Source: Dokdonia sp. 4H-3-7-5 (GTDB lineage Bacteria; Bacteroidota; Bacteroidia; Flavobacteriales; Flavobacteriaceae). From it: a stretch of DNA of 64,000 bases. The translations under genes and the position numbers were made by a program. The notes beneath the pieces are model-generated. The model had not been told where the DNA came from and did not search any database. It saw only the letters and a program-made list of their open reading frames with translations. The stretch's first letter is position 1. Every line of letters starts with the position of its first letter. The stretch lies in the NCBI RefSeq assembly GCF_000212355.1, contig NC_015496.1, positions 372,001-436,000 of the forward strand, given 5' to 3'. Positions 56,101-64,000 of this stretch are shown here, piece after piece.

Positions 56101-56721
56101 ATCTTCTGTAGAAATATCTTCCTTAAAATTAAACACATCCTCATTATTAAAATAGCGATGTATTTCATCTATCATTTCTCCTGCGGGCACAATATAGTCT
56201 ACATTACCACTATTTATAGCGCTTGTAGGCATCCCATCAAAGCTAGCCTCATCTGGTTGCTGTACAAGTACAACTCCTCCATGTTCTTTGATAGCTTGCA
56301 CGCCTTTTGTACCATCACTACCTGTACCACTCAATATAACGCCTACGGCTTCCTTTCCATAAGCTTCTGCAAGGGAACTCATGAATAAATCTATAGGAAG
56401 ATTGAGCGTTTTGGCTACTGGTTTATTCAATAAAATAAGATGTCCATTTTCAATGATGAGATTCATTGAAGGAGGTATAACATATATATGACTTCTTTTG
56501 ATTTCAGAGTCATTTGTAACAGCGACAATAGGAACGTTTGTTTTTTTTGACAACAACTCTGCCATGAGGCTTTTGTGGTCTGGCGATAAATGTTGTATGA
56601 TTATATAACTGTAATCATAATTTTCTACTACATTATTAAAAAAGGCATTAAGAGCCTCTAGGCCACCAGCACTGGCTCCTACAGCAACAATTATATGCTT
56701 CTTATTTTGTGTGTCTTCCAA
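53119..56721 (-). CDS. CheB-CheR-PAS-histidine kinase hybrid
   Basis: The protein has 1200 residues. The CheB methylesterase domain (about 8-190) has the triad Ser17 (VGASAGG), His44 (IQHLSPDHKS) and Asp136 (GTGSDGTKG). The CheR methyltransferase domain (about 205-465) has KVWDVACSTGEEAYSMALLF and SCRNLLIYL. A PAS-like linker, a strong coiled coil (about 647-727, repeated NEELQ(S/T)(T/V)NEEL heptads), two PAS domains (to about 960) and a histidine kinase (His992 in CSHDLQEPLG; NLIGNSLKYS; INDNGIGI; GTGVGLAHCE) follow. No receiver domain precedes CheB. Hybrids like this lie outside chemotaxis operons; here it precedes bphP by 8 bases. The methylated partner is unknown. Confidence 0.93.
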   Translation of the reverse strand: MEDTQNKKHIIVAVGASAGGLEALNAFFNNVVENYDYSYIIIQHLSPDHKSLMAELLSKKTNVPIVAVTNDSEIKRSHIYVIPPSMNLIIENGHLILLNKPVAKTLNLPIDLFMSSLAEAYGKEAVGVILSGTGSDGTKGVQAIKEHGGVVLVQQPDEASFDGMPTSAINSGNVDYIVPAGEMIDEIHRYFNNEDVFNFKEDISTEDNERLRSILNILHTNTNINFNYYKRPTILRRTERRMQNLKMGSFDQYIAYLKIHPEEVSVLYREFLIGVTKFFRDTNAWNLLEAETIPGIVRNKRDGDTIKVWDVACSTGEEAYSMALLFQEEIDRQEKDIKLKIFATDISEEHIALASQGVFSNTIVQSVSPSKLQKYFIKDGEEYKVAKDLRKKIIFSNHDILKDPPFKNMDMVSCRNLLIYLKPEVQTAVLHTLHYALKLNGFLFLGSSESITALRNSFETINGKLKIFKNIHPSERLHSELLTSNADKSDFLLSRKQKKTVIHKKETFTNDIKMSISNVLLSQFDTASVYVDADFKVLDALGSFSKYAQLPESGFSLDLLKMLPDNLKTAVNSAARKAKRSKKDFIYNDVITPKAGADTVVNVLVKPVFQNNTDDCNYVVTFIEKELNPDSAVARGTMNLAVAPDERIKDLIDEIEETRGELKKALEDAETSNEELQTLNEELLASNEELQSTNEELQSVNEELHTVNVEHIEKMDDLALLNADMDNILNSTQIATIFLDRQLTIRKFTPSIQEHFKLMKQDVGRPIDHFLTQLGTGRKSSLRSKIETVMSTGEVNETQIDKKGGRSYIRRISPFYTGTNKIEGSVIAFVDITKTVDSQKKLKESQQKFKDFYENDPVMHVSVDPSTGRIVECNKIFIETLGLNSRSEVVGRRIFDFYTDDSKAKGLGLLDEIQRTGVIEGEQMTLIDTEGNEIPIILNSELVIPEEGNSYSRSTLINISDLQRAQQLMYDKNEELQRINTDLEQFVSICSHDLQEPLGTIRFSSDVILKKFGDDLDPKAAEYLGYIYGAAGRMANQIKGLLEHSRIGQELERTEVNVQELLEIVKYDLGKRLRECGGKIHLSKMPTIQAYNTELRLLFQNLIGNSLKYSKPDVSPIVRISSFEDEGYWTFVINDNGIGIAEEDLDQVFKIFGRASTQHKYEGTGVGLAHCEKIVKLHDGSIWVDSQLNVGSTFYFKIKK
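55231..55248. repeat. Iterated palindrome copy 16 (in CDS, slightly decayed)
   Basis: CTGCTTTCGCGAAAGTAG has an intact core and shortened arms. It is read as L-S-R-K-Q in the linker after the CheR domain. Confidence 0.85.
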
Positions 56722-57195
56722 AAAAGTAGGGGTTAAATCTAAAAAAAAGTACTAAAAAAAATGATCGAAGATATATTAAATATCTCAAATTAAGTTTTGT
56801 TTAAGAAATTTACGATTTAAAATTAACATTTCGTTTATGTCAGAAAAAAAATGAGATAATGATTCTTATTTTCACTTAAAAGTGTTCAACTTTTATTCAA
56901 TACAGCACGTTCTAGTCCAATTATATAAATGAAAAGGCTAAAAGTCAAACTAACAACGAAAGCATTAGATACGTCTAGTAGCGCCTAGATAAAAAAGTAA
57001 ATAATTCCTTCATATTGCTCATTACACATTGAAATTCTTGCAGATCTTCTCAACTTTTCGGTGAGTGATTTGATAACAGGATTTTCACATTAAAATAGTA
57101 GCATTACTTCAAATAGTGGTAAATACTCATCACCATTTTCGATGTGAAAAATCATAGAAATCGTTCTAATGCAACTATAAATTATAAAAATAATT

Positions 57196-57213
57196 ACGCT
57201 TTCGCGAAAGCGT
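57196..57213. repeat. Iterated palindrome copy 17 (intergenic)
   Basis: Perfect ACGCTTTCGCGAAAGCGT, 75 bases beyond the rpoC terminator. Confidence 0.95.
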
Positions 57214-57288
57214 AAATGATCTAATGCGCATTTCTCTTGACACGAAAAAACGAACATAATCTAAGCAATGATTAGTCATATAAAATAC

Positions 57289-57319
57289 AAAACCCGCTCA
57301 GCGTTGCTGAACGGGTTTT
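57289..57319. terminator. rpoC terminator
   Basis: AAAACCCGCTCAG and CTGAACGGGTTTT form a stem 54 bases past the rpoC stop, followed by TAAACAT. Confidence 0.85.
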
Positions 57320-57372
57320 AAACATTATTAAAGCTTTTGTTTCTTAAAAGATTAAAAAACTCAAACTATATA

Positions 57373-60300
57373 CTAGTTGTAATTTACTTCTTGCTTTTCA
57401 GTCATCATATTCTCAAGATCTTCTTTGCTTCCTACGAGTATATTATCGTAACGACGCATTCCCGTTCCTGCTGGAATTTTATGACCTACAATTACATTCT
57501 CCTTAAGACCTTCTAAGTGATCAATCTTACCGCTTACAGCAGCTTCGTTTAATACTTTTGTTGTCTCTTGGAATGATGCTGCAGAGATAAATGACTTAGT
57601 CTGTAGCGATGCTCTTGTAATACCTTGAAGGATAGGAGAAGCTGTAGCTGGACTTACATCACGAGCTGTAACTTGATTCTTATCTTCTCTTCTAAGTAAA
57701 GAGTTTTCATCGCGAAGCTCACGTGGTGAAACGAGTTGACCTGGTTTAAGGCTCTCAGATTCTCCTGCGTCTTCTACGACTTTCATACCGTACATTGCAT
57801 CATTTTCTTCAATGAAGTCTGCTTTGTGTACCAATTGATTCTCTAGGAAGATAGTATCTCCTGGATCTTGTATACGTACTTTACGCATCATCTGGCGCAC
57901 AACAACTTCAAAGTGCTTATCGTTAATCTTCACCCCTTGTAGACGATATACTTCTTGTACTTCGTTTACTAGGTACTGCTGTACTGCAGACGGCCCTTTG
58001 ATATTAAGAATATCATTAGGTGTCACAGATCCATCAGAAAGTGGCATACCTGCGCGTACATAATCATTTTCTTGAACTAGAATCTGATTAGATAACTTCA
58101 CTAAGTACTTCTTGATTTCTCCAAGTTTAGACTCTACGATTATCTCACGGTTACCACGTTTGATTTTACCAAATGAAACCACACCGTCTATTTCAGACAC
58201 TACTGCTGGGTTAGATGGGTTACGTGCTTCAAATAATTCAGTTACACGTGGAAGACCCCCTGTAATATCCCCAGCCTTTGCAGACCTACGAGGTATTTTT
58301 ACAAGAATCTTACCTTCTTTAATTTTATCTCCATCATCAATCATAAGGTGAGCTCCTACTGGTAAGTTGTAAGAACGAAGCGCGTTTCCTTTGCTATCCT
58401 CAATAATCAATGTTGGTATCTTCTTCTTATCTCTAGATTCAGATATTACTTTTTCTTGGAAACCTGTTTGCTCATCTGTTTCTACACGGTATGTAATACC
58501 TTGCTCAATAGACTCAAACTTAATTTTTCCAGCAAATTCTGAAATAACTACACCGTTAAATGGATCCCACTTACAGATTACATCTCCAGCTTTCACTTTA
58601 TCACCAGAGCTGGCAAATATTTGTGAACCGTAAGGAATTGTATTTGTACTTAATGTGATACCCGTTTTAGGATCAGATACTTTTGCTTCAGATGTACGAG
58701 AGATTACGATTTGAACATCGTTTCCTTCGTTATCTTGTCCAGTTACAGTCTTAAGATCTTCGATCTCAAGTAGTCCAGGGAATTTAGCTGTTACACTAGA
58801 ATCCTCAGACACGCCTCCTGCTACCCCTCCTACGTGGAATGTACGAAGCGTAAGCTGTGTACCTGGTTCTCCAATAGATTGTGCTGCTACTACTCCTACA
58901 GCTTCACCCATTTGCACCGTTTTGTTAGTTGCTAGGTTACGACCGTAACATTTCACACAAATTCCTTTCGTAGCCTCACAAGTAAGCGCAGAACGAACCT
59001 CTACAGTTTCTATTGGTGCAGCACCTATAAGATCTGCTATATCTTCGTCTATCTCTGCTCCTGCTTCAACAATCACTTCGTTAGTAAGTGGGTTGATAAC
59101 ATCATTAAGAGATGTACGACCTATTATACGTGCACTTAGAGATTCAATAACCTCTTCGTTTTTCTTAAGAGCTGCTACTTCTACTCCTCTTAATGTACCA
59201 CAATCTGTACTATTAATAATAACATCTTGTGATACATCTACAAGACGACGGGTTAAGTAACCTGCATCTGCCGTTTTTAAGGCTGTATCTGCAAGACCTT
59301 TACGAGCACCGTGTGTTGAGATAAAGTACTCAAGAATTGAAAGACCTTCCTTAAAGTTAGAAAGAATAGGGTTTTCAATAATAGCACCACCTCCATCGTT
59401 AGATTTTTTAGGTTTTGCCATAAGACCACGCATACCAGTAAGCTGACGTATCTGCTCCTTAGATCCACGTGCTCCAGAGTCAAGCATCATGTACACCGAG
59501 TTAAACCCTTGTTGATCCTCACGAATACGCTTCATAGAAAGCTCCGTGAGAGTCGCGTTTGTTGATGTCCATACATCAATAACTTGGTTATAACGCTCTG
59601 TGTTAGTAATAAGACCCATGTTATAAGATCCAGTAATACCTTCCACTTGCTCGTTTGCATCATCAATCATTTCCTGCTTCTCCTTCGGGATAATAATATC
59701 TCCAAGAGAGAACGATAGTCCACCGCGGAATGCAAATCCATAACCCATCGTTTTGATACGGTCAAGGAAATCTGCTGTTACAGGTACACTAGTCACTTTA
59801 AGAATCCCACCGATGATATCACGAAGAGACTTCTTAGTCAATACTTCGTTAATATATCCAGCAGCTTCTGGCACAGCTTCATTAAATAGCACACGACCTA
59901 CAGTCGTCTCCATTACTTTATAAACAAGCTCTTTATTTTCATTAAAATCCTTAGCACGTATTTTAATGATAGCATTAATATCTACACGCTTTTCATTGTA
60001 GGCAATGTTTACCTCTTCTGCAGAATAGAAAGTGATTCCTTCTCCTTTTACGTGAAATTCTGGAGTCGATTTTCTGGCCTTTGTCATATAGTAAAGACCT
60101 AATACCATATCCTGAGAAGGTACTGCTACTGGAGCACCGTTTGCAGGGTTTAGGATATTATGAGAAGCAAGCATTAATAGCTGCGCCTCAAGTATCGCTT
60201 CAGGTCCCAATGGTAAGTGTACTGCCATCTGGTCACCGTCAAAATCGGCGTTAAATGCTGTACATACTAATGGGTGTAACTGTATTGCTTTACCTTCAAT

Positions 60301-61674
60301 AAGTTTAGGCTGGAAGGCCTGTATACCTAGACGGTGAAGCGTAGGAGCACGGTTAAGGAGGATAGGGTGTCCTTTAAGAACATTCTCTAAAATATCCCAA
60401 ACTACTGGCTCTTTTTTGTCTATTATTTTCTTTGCTGATTTTACTGTCTTTACAATCCCACGCTCAATAAGCTTACGGATTACAAATGGCTTATAAAGCT
60501 CTGCAGCCATTCCTTTAGGAATACCACATTCAAACAATTTAAGCTCAGGTCCAACAACAATTACAGAACGTGCTGAATAATCCACACGCTTACCAAGTAA
60601 GTTTTGACGAAAACGCCCTTGCTTACCTTTTAAAGAATCAGAAAGAGACTTTAATGGTCTGTTAGAATCTGTTTTAACTGCAGATGACTTACGAGTGTTA
60701 TCAAAAAGTGAATCTACAGATTCCTGTAGCATACGCTTCTCGTTACGTAAAATTACCTCAGGAGCCTTGATTTCCATCAATCTCTTAAGACGGTTGTTAC
60801 GTATAATTACACGACGATAGAGGTCATTTAAATCTGATGTTGCAAAGCGACCTCCATCTAGTGGCACTAGTGGGCGTAATTCTGGTGGAATTACTGGTAC
60901 AACCTTCATAATCATCCACTCAGGTTGATTCTCACGATTCTTGTTTGAATCACGAAGTGCCTCTACAACTTGAAGACGTTTAAGCGCCTCCGTTTTACGT
61001 TGTTTAGACGTCTCATTATTTGCCTTGTGACGTAACTCATAAGAAAGCTCATCAAGATCAATTCTTTTAAGAAGGTCGATCAAACACTCAGCACCCATTT
61101 TGGCGATAAATTTGTTTGGATCCTCGTCATCAAGATATAGGTTTTCTTGAGGAAGACTATCAAGTATATTTAAATACTCCTCTTCTGTTAAGAAATCCAT
61201 CTTGTTAAGCTCCTCACCTTCTTCACTCTTTGCAATACCTGGTTGTATAACCACATAACGCTCGTAGTAAATGATCATATCTAATTTCTTAGATGGAAGA
61301 CCAAGTAAGTAACCTATTTTGTTAGGTAACGATCTAAAGTACCAAATGTGTGCAACAGGAACCACAAGATTAATGTGCCCCACGCGATCACGACGTACTT
61401 TCTTTTCTGTTACTTCAACACCACAACGATCACACACGATCCCTTTGTAGCGTATTCTTTTATATTTACCACAAGCACACTCATAGTCCTTTACAGGACC
61501 AAAAATACGCTCACAGAACAACCCGTCACGCTCTGGCTTGTGCGTACGGTAGTTTATTGTTTCCGGCTTTAAAACTTCTCCTCTTGATGCCCCTAGAATA
61601 GATTCTGGAGACGCAAGACCGATCGAGATAGCATTAAACTTCGGCTGTTGTACATTATCATTATTTCTTGCCAT
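57373..61674 (-). CDS. rpoC: RNA polymerase beta' subunit
   Basis: The protein has 1433 residues. The N-terminal zinc finger reads [36 protein letters not shown]. The active-site Mg motif NADFDGDQM has Asp477, Asp479 and Asp481. The second zinc site includes [17 protein letters not shown]. Trigger loop and C-terminal clamp segments ([47 protein letters not shown]) are intact. It follows rpoB with a 96-base gap that contains a palindrome copy, and ends in a strong terminator. Unlike most large genes here, it contains no palindrome copy that I could find. Confidence 0.99.
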   Translation of the reverse strand: MARNNDNVQQPKFNAISIGLASPESILGASRGEVLKPETINYRTHKPERDGLFCERIFGPVKDYECACGKYKRIRYKGIVCDRCGVEVTEKKVRRDRVGHINLVVPVAHIWYFRSLPNKIGYLLGLPSKKLDMIIYYERYVVIQPGIAKSEEGEELNKMDFLTEEEYLNILDSLPQENLYLDDEDPNKFIAKMGAECLIDLLKRIDLDELSYELRHKANNETSKQRKTEALKRLQVVEALRDSNKNRENQPEWMIMKVVPVIPPELRPLVPLDGGRFATSDLNDLYRRVIIRNNRLKRLMEIKAPEVILRNEKRMLQESVDSLFDNTRKSSAVKTDSNRPLKSLSDSLKGKQGRFRQNLLGKRVDYSARSVIVVGPELKLFECGIPKGMAAELYKPFVIRKLIERGIVKTVKSAKKIIDKKEPVVWDILENVLKGHPILLNRAPTLHRLGIQAFQPKLIEGKAIQLHPLVCTAFNADFDGDQMAVHLPLGPEAILEAQLLMLASHNILNPANGAPVAVPSQDMVLGLYYMTKARKSTPEFHVKGEGITFYSAEEVNIAYNEKRVDINAIIKIRAKDFNENKELVYKVMETTVGRVLFNEAVPEAAGYINEVLTKKSLRDIIGGILKVTSVPVTADFLDRIKTMGYGFAFRGGLSFSLGDIIIPKEKQEMIDDANEQVEGITGSYNMGLITNTERYNQVIDVWTSTNATLTELSMKRIREDQQGFNSVYMMLDSGARGSKEQIRQLTGMRGLMAKPKKSNDGGGAIIENPILSNFKEGLSILEYFISTHGARKGLADTALKTADAGYLTRRLVDVSQDVIINSTDCGTLRGVEVAALKKNEEVIESLSARIIGRTSLNDVINPLTNEVIVEAGAEIDEDIADLIGAAPIETVEVRSALTCEATKGICVKCYGRNLATNKTVQMGEAVGVVAAQSIGEPGTQLTLRTFHVGGVAGGVSEDSSVTAKFPGLLEIEDLKTVTGQDNEGNDVQIVISRTSEAKVSDPKTGITLSTNTIPYGSQIFASSGDKVKAGDVICKWDPFNGVVISEFAGKIKFESIEQGITYRVETDEQTGFQEKVISESRDKKKIPTLIIEDSKGNALRSYNLPVGAHLMIDDGDKIKEGKILVKIPRRSAKAGDITGGLPRVTELFEARNPSNPAVVSEIDGVVSFGKIKRGNREIIVESKLGEIKKYLVKLSNQILVQENDYVRAGMPLSDGSVTPNDILNIKGPSAVQQYLVNEVQEVYRLQGVKINDKHFEVVVRQMMRKVRIQDPGDTIFLENQLVHKADFIEENDAMYGMKVVEDAGESESLKPGQLVSPRELRDENSLLRREDKNQVTARDVSPATASPILQGITRASLQTKSFISAASFQETTKVLNEAAVSGKIDHLEGLKENVIVGHKIPAGTGMRRYDNILVGSKEDLENMMTEKQEVNYN

Positions 61675-61721
61675 AATTCTGTATATGTCGAATTAATTAT
61701 TGTTGTGAATGGTTATTGTTA

Positions 61722-61739
61722 CGCTTTCGCGAAAGCGGA
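61722..61739. repeat. Iterated palindrome copy 18 (between rpoB and rpoC)
   Basis: ACGCTTTCGCGAAAGCGG in the 96-base rpoB-rpoC spacer. As a hairpin in the transcript it could affect rpoB/rpoC mRNA, but no T run follows. Confidence 0.95.
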
Positions 61740-61770
61740 ACCTCAAAAGACTCCGCTTTCCAAAAACCAT

Positions 61771-64000
61771 TTACTTATTCTCTAGACGAATGTCTAGTCC
61801 CAGTCCTTTAAGCTCATGCATCAATACGTTGAAAGATTCAGGAAGTCCCGGCTCTGGCATAGGCTCTCCTTTTACAATACTTTCATACGTCTTAGCACGA
61901 CCAATCACGTCATCAGATTTTACAGTTAAGATCTCACGCAATGTTGCCGAAGCTCCATATGCCTCAAGAGCCCAAACCTCCATTTCACCAAAACGCTGAC
62001 CTCCAAACTGCGCCTTACCTCCAAGAGGTTGCTGCGTAATAAGAGAGTATGGTCCGATAGAACGCGCGTGCATCTTATCATCTACCATGTGTCCTAGTTT
62101 AAGCATATAGATAACTCCTACTGTTGCTGGTTGATCAAAACGATCTCCCGTACCTCCATCATATAAGTAAGTATGTCCAAAACGTGGAATACCCGCCTCA
62201 TCAGTAAGTGCATTAATCTGATCTAATGTAGCTCCATCAAAAATAGGCGTCGCATACGTTCTTCCTAATTTTTGACCAGCCCATCCTAGTACCGTTTCAT
62301 AAATCTGCCCGATGTTCATACGAGATGGTACACCAAGTGGGTTAAGAACGATATCTACTGGAGTTCCATCCTCAAGGAATGGCATATCTTCTTGACGAAC
62401 GATACGAGCAACGATACCTTTGTTACCGTGACGTCCTGCCATTTTATCACCTACTTTAAGCTTACGTTTTTTGGCAATGTACACTTTTGCAAGTTTGATA
62501 ATACCAGCTGGTAATTCATCTCCTACAGAAATTGTAAATTTCTCACGACGTAAGTTTCCTTGTAGATCGTTTTCTTTAATCTTATAGTTATGTAATAAAT
62601 CTGCTATAAGTGTATTAGTCTTATCGTCTGTAGTCCAAGTACCTTGCGTAAGGTGCGTGTAATCTTCTACAGAGTTAAGCATCTTAAGAGTGAATTTCTT
62701 TCCTTTAGGAAGAACTTCCTCACCTAAATCATTCATAACACCTTGAGCAGTTTTACCGTTTACTAGCTTAAATAATTTTTCAATTACTACAGCTTGTAAA
62801 TCATCAAACTTATCATCATACTCATTCTCAAGAACAGCGATATCTTCTTTATCCTTTGCACGCTTGCGCTTATCTTTTATTGCTCTTGCAAACAACTTCT
62901 TATTGATAACCACACCATGTAAAGAAGGTGAAGCTTTAAGAGAAGCATCTTTTACATCACCAGCTTTGTCTCCAAAGATTGCACGTAAAAGTTTTTCTTC
63001 TGGAGTAGGATCAGATTCTCCTTTTGGAGTAATCTTACCTATTAATATATCTCCAGGTTTTACCTCTGCTCCTATACGGATCATTCCGTGCTCATCAAGA
63101 TCCTTAGTAGCTTCCTCAGAAACGTTAGGGATATCATTAGTAAGCTCTTCGTTTCCTAACTTAGTATCACGCACATCAAGAGAATACTCATCAATGTGAA
63201 TAGAAGTAAAGATATCATCACGTACTACCTTTTCAGATATTACGATCGCATCCTCAAAGTTATATCCTTTCCAAGGCATGAAGGCAACCTTCATGTTACG
63301 TCCTAGTGCAAGCTCCCCTTTCTCGGTAGCATACCCTTGACATAATACTTGACCCTTTTCTACTCTATCACCTACTTTTACAATAGGCTTCAAGTTGATA
63401 TTTGTTCCTTGGTTCGTTTTACGGAACTTAATAAGGTTATATGATTTAGAATCTTCGTCAAAACTAACTAGACGCTCATCTTCCGTACGATCATATTTGA
63501 TAGTAATCATGTTTGCATCAACATACTCAACAGTACCCGCACCTTCTGCGTTAATAAGTACTCTAGAATCTGTAGCTACTTGACGTTCCAGACCTGTTCC
63601 CACGATAGGCGCATCTGCCATAATAAGTGGCACTGCCTGGCGCATCATGTTTGATCCCATCAATGCACGGTTTGCATCATCATGCTCCAAGAATGGAATA
63701 AGAGATGCAGATATAGAAGCAATCTGGTTAGGAGAGACATCTGCATAGTGTACGGTATCAGGATCTACAACTGGAAAATCTCCTTCCATACGTGCAATTA
63801 CTTTTTCTTCAGTAATTGCCCCGCTATCATCCATCGGGTTGTTTGCTTGTGCAATTAACATCCCTTCTTCCTCCTCTGCACTTAAATAAAGTGGTTCAGA
63901 TTTTAGATCGATTTTACCGTTTTCTACTTTTCTATATGGAGTCTCAATGAATCCCATGTTATTCACCTTTGCATATACTGCAAGAGATGAAATAAGACCA
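61771..64000 (-). CDS. rpoB: RNA polymerase beta subunit, 5' end missing
   Basis: The C-terminal 743 or so residues of RpoB. The frame is open to the right edge: before the internal GTG at 63966 it reads [25 protein letters not shown], matching the RpoB sequence, so that GTG is not a start. Visible landmarks are [32 protein letters not shown] (fork/rifampicin-region downstream part), [44 protein letters not shown] and the C-terminal [24 protein letters not shown]. The C-terminus ends ...LDIRLENK. Together with rpoC it forms the catalytic core. Confidence 0.98.
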   Translation of the reverse strand, partial: GLISSLAVYAKVNNMGFIETPYRKVENGKIDLKSEPLYLSAEEEEGMLIAQANNPMDDSGAITEEKVIARMEGDFPVVDPDTVHYADVSPNQIASISASLIPFLEHDDANRALMGSNMMRQAVPLIMADAPIVGTGLERQVATDSRVLINAEGAGTVEYVDANMITIKYDRTEDERLVSFDEDSKSYNLIKFRKTNQGTNINLKPIVKVGDRVEKGQVLCQGYATEKGELALGRNMKVAFMPWKGYNFEDAIVISEKVVRDDIFTSIHIDEYSLDVRDTKLGNEELTNDIPNVSEEATKDLDEHGMIRIGAEVKPGDILIGKITPKGESDPTPEEKLLRAIFGDKAGDVKDASLKASPSLHGVVINKKLFARAIKDKRKRAKDKEDIAVLENEYDDKFDDLQAVVIEKLFKLVNGKTAQGVMNDLGEEVLPKGKKFTLKMLNSVEDYTHLTQGTWTTDDKTNTLIADLLHNYKIKENDLQGNLRREKFTISVGDELPAGIIKLAKVYIAKKRKLKVGDKMAGRHGNKGIVARIVRQEDMPFLEDGTPVDIVLNPLGVPSRMNIGQIYETVLGWAGQKLGRTYATPIFDGATLDQINALTDEAGIPRFGHTYLYDGGTGDRFDQPATVGVIYMLKLGHMVDDKMHARSIGPYSLITQQPLGGKAQFGGQRFGEMEVWALEAYGASATLREILTVKSDDVIGRAKTYESIVKGEPMPEPGLPESFNVLMHELKGLGLDIRLENK

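Larger units (their letters stand above)
56722..57372. other. Long intergenic region between rpoC and the light-signalling module
   Basis: These 651 bases are AT-rich. They hold the rpoC terminator, a perfect palindrome copy and a long stretch (about 56760-57180) in which I see no ORF, tRNA or clear repeat. The promoter of the CheB/CheR-phytochrome operon must lie here; just upstream of the start the minus strand reads TAGATTTA, a weak -7-like box. Confidence 0.6.

Noticed and set aside
56722-57372. A hidden tRNA or small gene in the 650-base gap after rpoC
   Set aside because: The gap is AT-rich with frequent stops in all frames and shows no cloverleaf pattern apart from the terminator and palindrome.
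4860-61739. The iterated palindrome as a set of intrinsic terminators
   Set aside because: Most copies lie inside genes, and intergenic copies lack a following T run; separate true terminators lie beside them.
4860-61739. The iterated palindrome as DnaA boxes, an origin or a CRISPR repeat
   Set aside because: Spacing is irregular over the whole window, the sequence does not resemble a DnaA box, and there are no regularly spaced spacers.
63964-63966. GTG as start of a 731-residue RpoB
   Set aside because: The upstream frame continues with RpoB sequence ([12 protein letters not shown]) to the window edge, so the gene is simply cut.

Overview
The window is chromosomal DNA of a marine member of the Flavobacteriaceae (Bacteroidota), most like Dokdonia/Krokinobacter. 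The evidence is the AT-rich sequence, two giant secreted proteins with type IX secretion (T9SS) C-terminal sorting domains, -7 boxes of the Bacteroidota TAnnTTTG type, lipoproteins with an acidic patch after the Cys, a CAL67264-type small membrane protein, and the gene order rpoB-rpoC near a DUF3467 gene. No rRNA, tRNA, CRISPR, prophage or insertion sequence was seen.

Layout. (1) 1-17.7 kb is an accessory cell-surface region: a truncated vanadium-haloperoxidase-like lipoprotein, a 1969-residue M14 carboxypeptidase with a PID-CTERM-like microprotein behind it, a 2303-residue adhesin-like protein, a lipoprotein and a membrane glycosyltransferase. (2) 17.7-24.8 kb is the branched-chain amino acid operon ilvD-ilvB-ilvN-ilvC-ilvA, all on the minus strand. 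(3) 25-30.4 kb holds an aldehyde dehydrogenase, a small unknown gene and a tightly overlapping unit encoding an NRAMP-fold transporter and 5-oxoprolinase subunits A, B and C. (4) 30.4-49.6 kb is mostly housekeeping: a PAS histidine kinase, YifB/ComM, a CocE-type hydrolase, DsbD, TilS, an acyl-CoA carboxylase beta subunit, an alanine/glycine symporter, topoisomerase IB, PurC, PhoH, a SAM hydroxide adenosyltransferase, an AraC regulator, a heme oxygenase and DUF3467. (5) 49.9-56.7 kb is a light-signalling module: a CheB-CheR-PAS-histidine kinase hybrid, a bacteriophytochrome and two response regulators. The heme oxygenase at 48.6 kb can supply its biliverdin. (6) 57.4-64 kb is rpoC and most of rpoB, which runs off the right edge.

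The most striking signal is not a gene. A palindrome with consensus ACGCTTTCGCGAAAGCGT recurs about every 3.5 kb. I count 18 copies with an intact TTTCGCGAAA core and several decayed ones. It lies in intergenic DNA and inside unrelated genes, where it is translated in three frames as RFRES, AFAKA or LSRK. It resembles the highly iterated palindromes of cyanobacteria (HIP1) in behaviour but not in sequence. I know of no assigned function for it.

Other points of interest are two tandem orphan terminator units that may be paralogous small RNAs (33.9-34.15 kb), an NRAMP homologue lacking the metal-binding motifs and translationally coupled to 5-oxoprolinase, and two covarying terminator copies that flank the phytochrome module between rpoC and DUF3467.
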